Shown piece by piece: positions 7,369-15,238 of a stretch of DNA of 64,000 bases. The DNA is taken from positions 3,658,001 to 3,722,000 of the forward strand of contig NZ_JACCCO010000001.1 of the NCBI RefSeq assembly GCF_013409935.1. The letters are read 5' to 3'. The notes under the pieces were generated by a model that did not search any database, was not told the DNA's origin, and saw only the letters and a program-made list of their open reading frames with translations. The stretch is from Streptosporangium sandarakinum. GTDB lineage: Bacteria > Actinomycetota > Actinomycetes > Streptosporangiales > Streptosporangiaceae. Positions within the stretch are counted from its first letter, which is position 1. Every line of letters starts with the position of its first letter. Both the position numbers and the translations under genes were made by a program.

Positions 7369-7473
7369 GCGCCGGGCCGTACGGGGTCGCTTCTCCGCGC
7401 GGTGGGCTCCCGCGGCCGCTCTTCTGCGCCGGGCCGTACGGGGTCGCTTCTCCGCGCGGTGGGCTCCCGCGGC
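7369..7473. repeat. 48-bp direct repeat, two copies, downstream of dnaX
   Basis: The segment beginning GCGCCGGGCCGTACGGGGTC occurs at 7369-7416 and again at 7426-7473, identical over 48 bp with a 57-bp period. It starts 6 bp after the dnaX stop codon and does not encode anything recognisable. Confidence 0.85.
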
Positions 7474-7657
7474 GGCCTTCCGCGGCGGGCGCGGCCGGTT
7501 CTCCGCTCGGCGCTCCGGGGCGGCTCGTCACGTCCGGATCCCCGGCGCCGGGAAGAAGCGCGCGGGGTTATTGAACAAATGCAATGTGTGACGAGCCCGG
7601 GTCCGGTTAAATTTCTGTCAACACGTTGCCGTACGCGGCCGCTCCGGTGCGTGTCAC

Positions 7658-7717
7658 GTCGGGTCCCGGACGTCTTGGAGGGGGGCCGGGACCCGACAGG
7701 GGGTTTAGCGTCCCCCT
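7658..7717 (+). other. Two consecutive hairpins between dnaX and ybaB (terminator or structured leader)
   Basis: GTCGGGTCCCGG (7658-7669) pairs perfectly with CCGGGACCCGAC (7686-7697) around a 16-nt loop that contains GGAGGGGGG. A second hairpin AGGGGG (7698-7703) / CCCCCT (7712-7717) follows immediately. The preceding 7570-7625 stretch is unusually AT-rich for this genome and may hold a promoter. The element could terminate dnaX or form the 5' leader of ybaB-recR. The rest of the 445-bp gap (7363-7807) holds only the 48-bp repeat. Confidence 0.6.
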
Positions 7718-7807
7718 CTGGGGAACACGTGCCCGGGCCAGTGCAACAGCCGGTCCGGACCCCGTAGGCTCGTGACGACTGACGTCACGGACGAGGAGCA
7801 CACGACG

Positions 7808-8161
7808 GTGAACCCAGGGGATGTAAACCTTCAGCAACTGCTGGAGCAGGCGCAGCTCATGCAGCAGCAACTCGTCAGCGCCCAGCAGGAGCTGAACGAC
7901 GCCCAGGTGCAGGGCTCGGCGGGCGGCGGGCTCGTCGTGGCCACGGTCAACGGCAGCGGCGAACTGCTCGAACTGAAGATCAAGGCGGAGGCCGTCGACA
8001 CCGGTGACCGCCAGGAGACGGCCGACACGATCGCCGACCTGGTCATCGCCGCCATCCGGGACGCCGTGCGCTCGGCGGCCGACCTCCAGCAGGAGAAGCT
8101 CGGCCCGCTCGCGCAGGGCCTCGGCGGCGGGGGCGGCCTCGGCCAGCTTCCCGGATTCTGA
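7808..8161 (+). CDS. YbaB/EbfC family nucleoid-associated protein, 117 aa
   Basis: Small dimeric DNA-binding protein, encoded before recR in many bacteria. The N-terminal half is a Gln-rich amphipathic helix ([20 protein letters not shown]). It is followed by the beta hairpin '[20 protein letters not shown]' and a C-terminal helix ending in a Gly-rich tail '[14 protein letters not shown]'. The GTG at 7808 is chosen because GAGGAG lies 9 nt upstream; the frame is open from 7772. The stop is 3 bp before recR, so the two genes are an operon. Confidence 0.93.
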   Translation: MNPGDVNLQQLLEQAQLMQQQLVSAQQELNDAQVQGSAGGGLVVATVNGSGELLELKIKAEAVDTGDRQETADTIADLVIAAIRDAVRSAADLQQEKLGPLAQGLGGGGGLGQLPGF

Positions 8162-8164
8162 GCC

Positions 8165-8764
8165 ATGTACGAGGGGGTCCTCCAGAACCTGATCGACGAG
8201 CTCGGCATGTTGCCGGGCGTCGGTCCCAAGAGCGCGCAGCGGATCGCGTTCCACCTGCTGGCAGCGGAGCCCGCCGACGTCAAGCGGCTCGCCCACGCCC
8301 TGCTGGAGGTCAAGGACAAGGTCCGCTTCTGCCGCGTCTGCGGCAACGTCGCCGCCGAGGAGGAGTGCCGGATCTGCCGTGACACCCGGCGCGACACCCA
8401 CGTCATCTGCGTCGTGGAGGAGTCCAAGGACGTGGTGGCCATCGAGAAGACCCGCGAGTTCCGGGGCCGCTACCACGTGCTCGGCGGGGCGATCAGCCCG
8501 ATCGACGGAGTCGGCCCCGACGACCTGCGCATCCGGGAACTGATGACGCGCCTGGCCGACGGCCGGGTGACGGAGCTGATCATCGCCACCGACCCCAACC
8601 TGGAGGGGGAGGCGACGGCGACGTACCTCGCCCGTCTGGTGAAGCCGATGGGCCTGAAAGTCACACGACTCGCCAGCGGCCTGCCCGTGGGCGGTGACCT
8701 CGAGTACGCCGACGAGGTCACCCTGGGCCGCGCGTTCGAAGGAAGAAGGCTGCTGGATGTCTGA
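8165..8764 (+). CDS. recR: Recombination mediator RecR, 199 aa
   Basis: Acts with RecF/RecO in loading RecA at gaps. The N-terminal helix-hairpin-helix '[17 protein letters not shown]' (residues 16-32), the zinc finger Cys56-Cys59-Cys68-Cys71 and the Toprim domain ('[11 protein letters not shown]', '[15 protein letters not shown]') are complete. Length is normal. It overlaps the DUF5063 gene by 8 nt and follows ybaB by 3 bp. Confidence 0.97.
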   Translation: MYEGVLQNLIDELGMLPGVGPKSAQRIAFHLLAAEPADVKRLAHALLEVKDKVRFCRVCGNVAAEEECRICRDTRRDTHVICVVEESKDVVAIEKTREFRGRYHVLGGAISPIDGVGPDDLRIRELMTRLADGRVTELIIATDPNLEGEATATYLARLVKPMGLKVTRLASGLPVGGDLEYADEVTLGRAFEGRRLLDV

Positions 8765-9287
8765 CGCATGGGCCGCCCTGGCCGACCGGATCGCCGTCCA
8801 CGCGCGCGACTACATCGACGGGCTCACCCGGCTGGCGGGCGGCGAGGGCGGTGACGCCATCCTGCCGCTGCTGCTGGTGGAGGTGGCGCAGGTCAGCTCC
8901 GCCGGGGCCCAGCTCGGCGCCTGCCAGGACGTGATCCTCTCCGGCAACTGGGAGCCGCACCTGAGCGAGGACCCGGACGTCGACGGCGTCCGCACCACCC
9001 TCGCCGAGCGCCTGGGCCCGGTCGACGACTACGCCGAGGTCTTCGACCCCTACAAGGACACCTCGGTGACGCCCTACCGGCTGTCGGACGACCTGACCGC
9101 GGTGGCCGCCGACCTCATCCACGGGCTCCGGCACTACCAGGCGGGCCGCCCGCTGGAGGCCCTGTGGTGGTGGCAGTACTCCTACTTCAACACGTGGGGC
9201 AACCACGCGGGCGCCGCCCTGCGGGCACTCCAGGCGCTCGTCGCGCACACGCGCCTCGACGTGGCGGAGGAGCGTACCACGGTCTGA
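8757..9287 (+). CDS. DUF5063 domain-containing protein, 176 aa
   Basis: Conserved actinobacterial protein of unknown function, found directly downstream of recR. It is alpha-helical and acidic, starting [21 protein letters not shown] conserved aromatic segment '[19 protein letters not shown]' lies near residues 135-155. The ATG at 8757 overlaps the recR stop by 8 nt, suggesting translational coupling; the open frame extends to 8694 without family-like residues. The constant recR linkage hints at DNA repair, but nothing catalytic is visible. Confidence 0.85.
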   Translation: MSDAWAALADRIAVHARDYIDGLTRLAGGEGGDAILPLLLVEVAQVSSAGAQLGACQDVILSGNWEPHLSEDPDVDGVRTTLAERLGPVDDYAEVFDPYKDTSVTPYRLSDDLTAVAADLIHGLRHYQAGRPLEALWWWQYSYFNTWGNHAGAALRALQALVAHTRLDVAEERTTV

Positions 9288-9334
9288 CCTGTCCACATGG
9301 TGGTCAGGCCCGAAGGAGCTCGACGGGGCGCAAG

Positions 9335-9340
9335 TAGACT
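9335..9340 (+). promoter_or_regulatory. Candidate -10 box of lysC-asd
   Basis: TAGACT lies 38 bp before the lysC GTG in the 91-bp gap after the DUF5063 gene. No good -35 accompanies it. Confidence 0.35.
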
Positions 9341-9378
9341 GAGGGCTCCACAGCCCCAGATTGCTTCGGAGAGATCTC

Positions 9379-10653
9379 GTGGCGCTCGTTGTACAGAAGT
9401 ACGGTGGTTCGTCCGTCGCCGACGCGTCCTGCATCAAGCGGGTCGCGCAGCGGATCGTCGCGACGAAAAAAGCCGGCAACGACGTCGTGGTGATCGTCTC
9501 GGCGATGGGTGACACCACCGACGAGCTGCTGGACCTCGCCCAGCAGGTCTCGCCGCTGCCCCCGGGTCGCGAGCTCGACATGCTCCTCACCTCCGGCGAG
9601 CGCATCTCGATGGCGCTGCTGGCGATGGCGATCGCCAACCTCGGCCACGAGGCCCGGTCGTTCACCGGCTCCCAGGCCGGTGTCATCACCGACTCCTCCC
9701 ACGGCCGCGCACGCATCATCGACGTGACGCCCGGCCGGATCCAGGAGGCCCTCGGCAACGGCCAGATCGCGATCGTGGCGGGGTTCCAGGGTGTCTCCCA
9801 GGACACCAAGGACATCACCACGCTCGGCCGGGGTGGTTCCGACACGACCGCCGTCGCCCTCGCCGCCGCCCTGGAAGCCGACGTCTGCGAGATCTACACC
9901 GACGTGGACGGCATCTTCACCGCCGACCCGCGCATCGTCCCGACCGCCCGTAAGATCCCCAGGATCTCCTACGACGAGATGATGGAGATGGCGGCCTGCG
10001 GGGCGAAGATCCTGCACCTCCGCTGCGTGGAGTACGCGCGCCGGTTCAACCTGCCGATCCACGTCAGAAGCTCGTTCAGCACCAAGGAAGGCACGTGGGT
10101 CGTCTCCGACCCCGACAGCGAAGGAACAGAGATGGAGCAGCCGATAATCTCCGGCGTCGCGCACGACCGGAGCGAGGCCAAGATCACCGTTGTCGGGGTG
10201 CCCGACAAGGTCGGCGAGGCTGCCACGATCTTCAAAACGCTGGCGGACGCTGAGATCAACATCGACATGATCGTGCAGAACGTGTCGGCGGCGGCGACCG
10301 GCCGTACGGACATCTCCTTCACGCTGCCCACGACCGACAGCTCCACGGCGCTGTCCGCGCTGAAGAAGATCCAGGACCGCATCGGGTTCGAGTCGCTGCT
10401 CTTCGACGACCAGATCGGCAAGGTGTCGCTGATCGGCGCGGGCATGCGCTCGCACCCCGGCGTCACCGCGACGTTCTTCGCGGCCATCGCCAACGCGGGG
10501 GTGAACATCGAGATGATCTCCACCTCGGAGATCCGCATCTCGGTGATCGTCGGGCAGGACGAGGTCGACGCGGCGGTCACCGCCGCGCACCACGCTTTCA
10601 ACCTCGACGCCGACCAGGTCGAGGCAGTGGTCTACGGAGGTACCGGACGATGA
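9379..10653 (+). CDS. lysC: Aspartate kinase, 424 aa, with internal beta-subunit start
   Basis: First enzyme of the aspartate pathway (Lys, Thr, Met, diaminopimelate). The kinase domain has [11 protein letters not shown] at the N-terminus, '[19 protein letters not shown]' and '[15 protein letters not shown]'; two ACT domains follow ('[14 protein letters not shown]' and '[14 protein letters not shown]') for feedback control. GTG 9379 has GGAGAG 5 nt upstream and gives the conserved start [11 protein letters not shown] second in-frame start at ATG 10132, preceded by AAGGA with 6-nt spacing, opens [17 protein letters not shown]. This corresponds to the beta subunit (173 aa) known from Corynebacterium and other actinobacteria, so an alpha2beta2 enzyme is expected. 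Stop overlaps asd (ATGA). Confidence 0.96.
   Translation: MALVVQKYGGSSVADASCIKRVAQRIVATKKAGNDVVVIVSAMGDTTDELLDLAQQVSPLPPGRELDMLLTSGERISMALLAMAIANLGHEARSFTGSQAGVITDSSHGRARIIDVTPGRIQEALGNGQIAIVAGFQGVSQDTKDITTLGRGGSDTTAVALAAALEADVCEIYTDVDGIFTADPRIVPTARKIPRISYDEMMEMAACGAKILHLRCVEYARRFNLPIHVRSSFSTKEGTWVVSDPDSEGTEMEQPIISGVAHDRSEAKITVVGVPDKVGEAATIFKTLADAEINIDMIVQNVSAAATGRTDISFTLPTTDSSTALSALKKIQDRIGFESLLFDDQIGKVSLIGAGMRSHPGVTATFFAAIANAGVNIEMISTSEIRISVIVGQDEVDAAVTAAHHAFNLDADQVEAVVYGGTGR
10121..10134 (+). promoter_or_regulatory. Internal ribosome binding site for the aspartokinase beta subunit
   Basis: AAGGA (10121-10125) precedes the in-frame ATG at 10132-10134 by 6 nt, at the boundary between kinase and ACT domains, where other actinobacterial aspartokinase beta subunits begin. 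Confidence 0.75.
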
Positions 10654-11717
10654 GCCGCAAGCCGACCCTCGCCCTGATCGGCGCGACCGGTGCCGTGGGC
10701 ACCGTCATGCGCGACATCATCTCCCACCGGGAGGACGTCTACGGCGAGATCAAGCTCGTCGCGTCCGCCCGGTCGGCAGGGAAGGTCCTTCAGGTCCGCG
10801 GTGAGGACGTGGTCGTCCAGGAGCTGACCCCCGAGGTCTTCGACGGCGTCGATATCGCGATCTTCGATGTGCCGGACGAGGTCTCCGCGGTGTGGGTGCC
10901 GGTCGCGGCCGAGCGCGGCGCGACCGTCATCGACAAGTCCGGCACCTTCCGGATGAACCCCCAGGTGCCGCTGGTCGTGCCGGAGGTGAACCCCGAGGCC
11001 GCGCGGGAACGGCCGCTGGGCGTCATCTCCACCCCCAACTGCACCACGCTGTCGATGATGGCCGCGATGGGCGCGCTGCACGCCGAGTACGGCCTGCGCG
11101 AGCTGGTGGTCGCCTCCTACCAGGCGGTCTCCGGCGCGGGTGTGGCGGGCTCGGCACGCCTCTACGACGAGATCGAGGCCCTGGCCGGTGACCGGACGGT
11201 CGGGCAGACCGCCGGTGACGTGCGCAAGGCCCTGCAGAACGCGCTGGGCGAGGCCGAGTCGCCGTTCCCGGCTCCGGTGGCGTTCAACGTCGTGCCGTGG
11301 GCGGGTTCGCTCAAGGACGGCGGCTGGGCCTCCGAGGAGATCAAGCTCCGCAACGAGTCCCGGAAGATCCTCGGGATCGATGACCTGAAGGTCTCGGCGA
11401 CCTGCGTGCGGGTCCCGGTGATCACGACCCACTCGCTGGCCGTGCACGCGACCTTCGAGCGCGAGATCACCGTCGCCGACGCCCACCGGATCCTGGAGGC
11501 CGCGCCCACCGTGGTCGTCATGGACGACCCGGCCAACGGCGTCTTCCCGACCCCGGCCGACGTCGTCGGCACCGACCCGACCTACGTCGGCCGGATCCGC
11601 CAGGCGCTCGACTTCCCCAACACCCTCGACCTGTTCGTCTGCGGGGACAACCTCCGCAAGGGCGCGGCCCTGAACGCCGCGGAGATCGCCGAGCTGGTCG
11701 CGGCCGAGTTCGCCTGA
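10650..11717 (+). CDS. asd: Aspartate-semialdehyde dehydrogenase, 355 aa
   Basis: NADPH-dependent reduction of aspartyl phosphate, second step of the aspartate pathway. N-terminal Rossmann motif '[13 protein letters not shown]', catalytic cysteine 131 within '[13 protein letters not shown]', and the substrate-binding '[19 protein letters not shown]' segment are all present. Length is normal for the actinobacterial type. The ATG overlaps the lysC stop by 4 nt, so the two are translationally coupled. A 22-bp hairpin follows 57 bp after the stop. Confidence 0.97.
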   Translation: MSRKPTLALIGATGAVGTVMRDIISHREDVYGEIKLVASARSAGKVLQVRGEDVVVQELTPEVFDGVDIAIFDVPDEVSAVWVPVAAERGATVIDKSGTFRMNPQVPLVVPEVNPEAARERPLGVISTPNCTTLSMMAAMGALHAEYGLRELVVASYQAVSGAGVAGSARLYDEIEALAGDRTVGQTAGDVRKALQNALGEAESPFPAPVAFNVVPWAGSLKDGGWASEEIKLRNESRKILGIDDLKVSATCVRVPVITTHSLAVHATFEREITVADAHRILEAAPTVVVMDDPANGVFPTPADVVGTDPTYVGRIRQALDFPNTLDLFVCGDNLRKGAALNAAEIAELVAAEFA

Positions 11718-11774
11718 CCCGTTCGCTCCGTCCGACCGGCCTGGCCTCTTCGGGTCCGGTCGGCCCGGCCGTCA

Positions 11775-11821
11775 CCGTCACACACCGTACGGCGGGCCGC
11801 CCGCCGTACGGTGTGTGACGG
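11775..11821. terminator. Very long hairpin terminator after asd
   Basis: CCGTCACACACCGTACGGCG plus GG (11775-11796) pairs perfectly over 22 bp with 11800-11821, leaving only a CCG loop. There is no U tract, as is common for actinomycete terminators. Confidence 0.85.
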
Positions 11822-11942
11822 TCCGCCGTTGGTCACGGTGTCAGGACCCGCGGTGCCGGGATGTCACGGCGGTCGCCGCCCGGTGGTGTCCGGGGACCGT
11901 GGTGGTCGCGGTGCCGGGGGCCGGGGGCCACGCTTTCGCGGC

Positions 11943-11982
11943 GTCCGGGCTTCTGGGTGTCCGGGCTTCTGGGTGTCCGGGC
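11943..11982. repeat. 16-bp tandem repeat, 2.5 copies
   Basis: GTCCGGGCTTCTGGGT is repeated at 11943 and 11959, with a partial third copy at 11975. It lies in the 278-bp gap between asd and the convergent gene at 11996; apart from this and the asd hairpin the gap holds nothing I recognise. Confidence 0.8.
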
Positions 11983-11995
11983 GTCGAAGAAGGTG

Positions 11996-13339
11996 TCATG
12001 ACGTCCGGGGGTCGAAGAACAGGATGTCCCAGTGGTCCAGCTCGCGGGCGTAGAGGGCGTTCGGCGCCCGGTAGAGCGGGGCGCCGTCGTCGCGGATGCC
12101 GTCGAACGGGTAGTGCCGGATGATGTGGTCGTTGACGCATGAGTTCGGTTGGATATCCAGCTTGTAACCCTTGGCGTGGCTGTAGCGGCCGGGAGCGTGG
12201 CCGACCTCGGTGCCGCCGGTGATGACGATCGGGCAGCCGCTCGCGCGTTTCAGCGCGATCACAGAGGCGACGGTGGTCCTCCGTACGGTGTCCAGGGAGG
12301 TGCACTGCCCTATCGTGCGGTCCACGCATCCCCCCGTGGATTTCCAGGACAGGCCCGAGCGTTTCAGCCGGTGCGCGGCCTGGGCCTGGGTGAGCCGTAT
12401 GGGCAGTACGCGCGCGGTCTTCGCGCTCGCCGTGCTGACGCTCGCCGCCTCCGTGCCCGCGGCCGGTTTCACCTCGGCCGCGGGTTTCGCCGCCGGGGCG
12501 CGCCCGGAATCCGCGACCGGTTTCGCCGCCGGAGCCCGTCCTGAACCCGCGACCGGTTTCGCCGCCGCGGGCTTGGCCACCGGGGCGGCCTCGGCGCCGG
12601 TGGCAGGTTTCGCCTCGGCCGCGGGTTTCGCCATCGGAGCGCGTCCTGAACCCGCGGCCGGTTTCGCCGCCGGAGCATTCTTGGCGCCCGTGGCCGGTTT
12701 CGCCCCGGCCGCGGTCTTTGCCGCCGGGGCGCCTTTCGTACCCGGGGCGGTCCTCCTCACGGGGGTGGTCTTCCGCACGGAGGCGGTCTCCGCGATCTCG
12801 GTGGTCTCCTTCACCGTGACGGCTTTCGCTCCCTCGGGGGTCTTCCGCGCCGTGACCGCCTTAGCACCCGTGGCGGTTTCCGCACGTCCGGTGCCCCTCG
12901 TCGTCCTCGCGGCCTTCGCGGCCCTCACCGACGCCGCCCTGGCGCCCGCGGTTCTGGCACCCCTCGCCCTCGGGGACCTCGGATCGGCCGCCCGCGTGTC
13001 CGCGGTCGCCCCCGTATCCGCGGTCGATCCTGTCTCCGCAGTCGATTCGTTGTCCGCCGTCCACGCCCCCGCCGCCGTCGCGAGTGGACCCGTCGTGAGT
13101 GAATCCATTGTGAGCGGGCCCGTCACGAGTGAACCCATCACGAGTGGACCCGCCGCCGTGAGCGGGTACACCGCCGTGAGAGGGCCCGTGTCCACCAGTG
13201 GGTTCATGGCCGTGAGGCCGGCCGGGCGTGTGACGGCCCCGGCGCCTCCCGGGGTCACCGTGGTGAGCGCCGTGGGCAGAACCAGAAATGCTCCGGACGC
13301 GAGCCAGGAGGCGCCACGTCTACGGGAAGGTGCTCCCAT
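11996..13339 (-). CDS. Secreted repeat-rich protein with C-terminal Hedgehog/DD-peptidase-like domain, 447 aa
   Basis: N-terminal signal sequence (RRRGASWLASGAFLVLPTAL, then Ala-rich). This is followed by about 240 residues of low-complexity Ala/Lys/Pro-rich repeats of the form 'AKPAAGSGRAP' and 'AKPAAEAKPATG', and a folded C-terminal domain from about residue 325. That domain has four cysteines (GGCVDR, GQCTSL, SGCPIV, NSCVND). It also has 'GHAPGRYSHAKGYKLDI' and a terminal 'ELDHWDILFF', which match the His..Asp..His zinc triad of D-Ala-D-Ala carboxypeptidase/Hedgehog-fold enzymes. A role in peptidoglycan trimming is therefore plausible. The linker may span or bind the wall. RBS AAGGGA precedes the ATG at 13339. 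Confidence 0.75.
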   Translation of the reverse strand: MGAPSRRRGASWLASGAFLVLPTALTTVTPGGAGAVTRPAGLTAMNPLVDTGPLTAVYPLTAAGPLVMGSLVTGPLTMDSLTTGPLATAAGAWTADNESTAETGSTADTGATADTRAADPRSPRARGARTAGARAASVRAAKAARTTRGTGRAETATGAKAVTARKTPEGAKAVTVKETTEIAETASVRKTTPVRRTAPGTKGAPAAKTAAGAKPATGAKNAPAAKPAAGSGRAPMAKPAAEAKPATGAEAAPVAKPAAAKPVAGSGRAPAAKPVADSGRAPAAKPAAEVKPAAGTEAASVSTASAKTARVLPIRLTQAQAAHRLKRSGLSWKSTGGCVDRTIGQCTSLDTVRRTTVASVIALKRASGCPIVITGGTEVGHAPGRYSHAKGYKLDIQPNSCVNDHIIRHYPFDGIRDDGAPLYRAPNALYARELDHWDILFFDPRTS

Positions 13340-13512
13340 TCTTCATCCCTTGTCGCGGGAGCCCTTCCGCCAAGGGGTTCAATCCCACGATCGAACTGGT
13401 ACGACTCCTCAAAAAGCCTCGAATTTGCTCTTTAATGGTGATCAACGTGCGGCTCAATGACCCGACCCGTTCACCCGCCGGGTCGTGGATCACCAACGGG
13501 GTCACAGGGTCG

Positions 13513-13518
13513 TACAGT
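13513..13518 (+). promoter_or_regulatory. -10 box for leaderless tetR mRNA
   Basis: TACAGT is followed by exactly 7 nt and then the GTG start at 13526. No ribosome site is present. An inverted pair GGTGATC (13437-13443) / GATCACC (13488-13494) lies upstream and could be an operator. Confidence 0.45.
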
Positions 13519-13525
13519 GACGAAC

Positions 13526-14200
13526 GTGGCTGAGCCGACCCAGAGAAGCCGAGGATCAGACAAGACTCGTGAAGTCATCGTCGAGACGGCCCTGCGGTTG
13601 TTCCGCGAGCGGGGATACGAGGCCACGACGATGCGGGTCATCGCCGCCGAGGCCGGTGTCTCGGTAGGGAACGCCTACTACTACTTCGCCTCCAAGGAGG
13701 CTCTCGTCCAGGCGTACTACGACCGGGCGCAGGCCGAGCACGAGACGGCGTGCGAGGTGGTGCTGTGCCGGGAGAGCGCCTTCGCCGCGCGGCTGAGCGG
13801 TGTGCTGCGGGAGTGGGTACGGGTCTCCGAGCCGTACCACGAGTTCGCGGTGAAGTTCTTCAAGCACGCGGCCGAGCCGAACAACCCCCTCAACCCCTTC
13901 AGCGCCGAGACCTCGCCCGCCCGGGACTCCTCGATCGCCGTCTATCGCAAGGTGGTGGAGGGCTCGGCCGAACGCATGGACGCCGAGTTGCGGGCCGAGC
14001 TGCCCGAGCTGCTGTGGCTGCTGTCGATGGGGGTAGTGCTGTTCTGGGTGCACGACACGTCGGAGGGGTGCCGGCGGACGTACCGGCTCATCGAACTGGT
14101 CGTCCCGCTGGTGGACCGGCTGGTCGGGCTCTCCCATCTGCCGGGTCTGCGCGGCGTCGCCCGGGACTTCATCGCGGGAGTCCACGAACTCCGGGCGTGA
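13526..14200 (+). CDS. TetR family transcriptional regulator, 224 aa
   Basis: The N-terminal helix-turn-helix is clear: 'REVIVETALRLFRERGYEAT', 'MRVIAAEAGVSVGNAYYYF' and 'ASKEALVQAYY' (about residues 15-60). A larger ligand-binding domain follows, with 'EFAVKFFKHAAEPNNPLNPF' and several tryptophans that occur in a subgroup of actinobacterial TetR proteins. GTG 13526 is chosen because a -10 box ends 7 nt before it; the frame is open from 13457. It is divergent from the secreted DD-peptidase-like gene and precedes the DUF4239 membrane gene. Targets unknown. Confidence 0.88.
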   Translation: MAEPTQRSRGSDKTREVIVETALRLFRERGYEATTMRVIAAEAGVSVGNAYYYFASKEALVQAYYDRAQAEHETACEVVLCRESAFAARLSGVLREWVRVSEPYHEFAVKFFKHAAEPNNPLNPFSAETSPARDSSIAVYRKVVEGSAERMDAELRAELPELLWLLSMGVVLFWVHDTSEGCRRTYRLIELVVPLVDRLVGLSHLPGLRGVARDFIAGVHELRA

Positions 14201-14300
14201 CCTTCCGCGGAAGTCCACGGCCTTCGCGCGGGGCTTCGTCGCGGGGTCCATGATCTTCGCGCGTGACCTCCCCGCGGGGATTCGCGAACTCCGCGCGTGA
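14160..14300. repeat. Degenerate direct duplication of the tetR 3' end
   Basis: The last codons of tetR (CTTCATCGCGGGAGTCCACG, then CTCCGGGCGTGACC) reappear about 57 bp downstream as CTTCGTCGCGGGGTCCATGA with CTTCGCGCGTGACC, and again as GCGAACTCCGCGCGTGAC at 14283-14300. The copies are imperfect and not coding. Confidence 0.6.
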
Positions 14301-14381
14301 CGGCGGGCCCGAACCCGAGAATTTCAGTAATCGATTCATTACCCTCGGTGGTTATTCTCATGACTACTCCGAGGGGGTCCC

Positions 14382-15158
14382 ATGGTCTGGGTAACCGTCC
14401 TGGTGGTCTCGACCACCGCCGTCACGCTCCTCACGCTCCTCACACTTCGCCGGAGGGGCAGGCCGGACGAGGAGCGGGGGGCGACGTCGGTCGACTTCTC
14501 CGCCAACCTCGCCCTCGCCGTCTACCTCCTCGTGCTGGCCTACGCGGCGGTGCTCTGCCGCGACGCGATCTCCACCTCGCAGGCCGACGTCCAGGCGGAG
14601 GCGGAGACCCTGACCGAGATGTACTGGTCGGTGGCTCCGATCCCCGAGGCGGCGCAGATCCGGACCCAGATCCGCGAGTACTCGGCGCAGAGCGCCAACC
14701 TCGACTGGCCACTGATGGCCGAGGGTGAGATGTCACCCGTCCCGGCGAGGATCCTCGAGGACATGCGCGCCGCGACCCTCCGGCTCCGGCCGGTCGGGAA
14801 GGAGGCCGAGGACCTCCGCCAGGACGCGCTCCTTCGGGCCTCCGAGGTCAGCCACGCGCGCGCCGTACGCGCCGACGACGCCGAGGGTGGTCTGGAGAAC
14901 ATCTTCGTGATCTCAATGATCATCTCTGGGGCGCTGGTCATCGCGCTGCCCTGGACACTCGGGATGAAGCCCACGCGCCAGTCCGTGATCAGCGACGCCG
15001 TACGGGTGGGCGTGGTGGTCATCGGCATCGGCTTCATCATGCTGATCAGTCATCCCTTCACCGGGGTCGGCGCGGTCGGGCCCGACGCCCTGCGGGCCGC
15101 CCAGCATCAGTACGACCGGATCGACGGACAGTTCCCGCTGCCCTCCCAGGAGGGCTGA
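14382..15158 (+). CDS. DUF4239 (bestrophin-like) membrane protein, 258 aa
   Basis: Integral membrane protein with an N-terminal span (residues 2-22), a second span (about 40-60, 'SANLALAVYLLVLAYAAVLC'), a long helical soluble middle with 'EAETLTEMYWSVAPIPE', and two C-terminal spans ('IFVISMIISGALVIALPWTL' and 'VGVVVIGIGFIMLI'). This layout is that of DUF4239 proteins, also called bestrophin-like; channel activity is unproven. The ATG at 14382 is preceded by GAGGGGG. The protein ends 'HQYDRIDGQFPL', a family-typical tail. Regulation by the upstream TetR is possible but not shown. Confidence 0.8.
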   Translation: MVWVTVLVVSTTAVTLLTLLTLRRRGRPDEERGATSVDFSANLALAVYLLVLAYAAVLCRDAISTSQADVQAEAETLTEMYWSVAPIPEAAQIRTQIREYSAQSANLDWPLMAEGEMSPVPARILEDMRAATLRLRPVGKEAEDLRQDALLRASEVSHARAVRADDAEGGLENIFVISMIISGALVIALPWTLGMKPTRQSVISDAVRVGVVVIGIGFIMLISHPFTGVGAVGPDALRAAQHQYDRIDGQFPLPSQEG

Positions 15159-15177
15159 GCGGGAGGCGGCCTCCGGG

Positions 15178-15209
15178 CCCGCCACCGGGGTCACGGCCCC
15201 GGTGGCGGG
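15178..15209. terminator. Bidirectional hairpin terminator
   Basis: CCCGCCACCGGGG (15178-15190) pairs perfectly with CCCCGGTGGCGGG (15197-15209) between the convergent genes ending at 15158 and 15239. Confidence 0.85.
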
Positions 15210-15238
15210 ATGTTCCGCCGGTCGCCCCCGGTGCCCGC

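Noticed and set aside
12210..13460. 416-codon plus-strand open frame opposite the DD-peptidase-like gene
   Set aside because: Mirror image of the Ala/Lys/Pro repeats; the conserved cysteine and histidine motifs are all on the minus strand.
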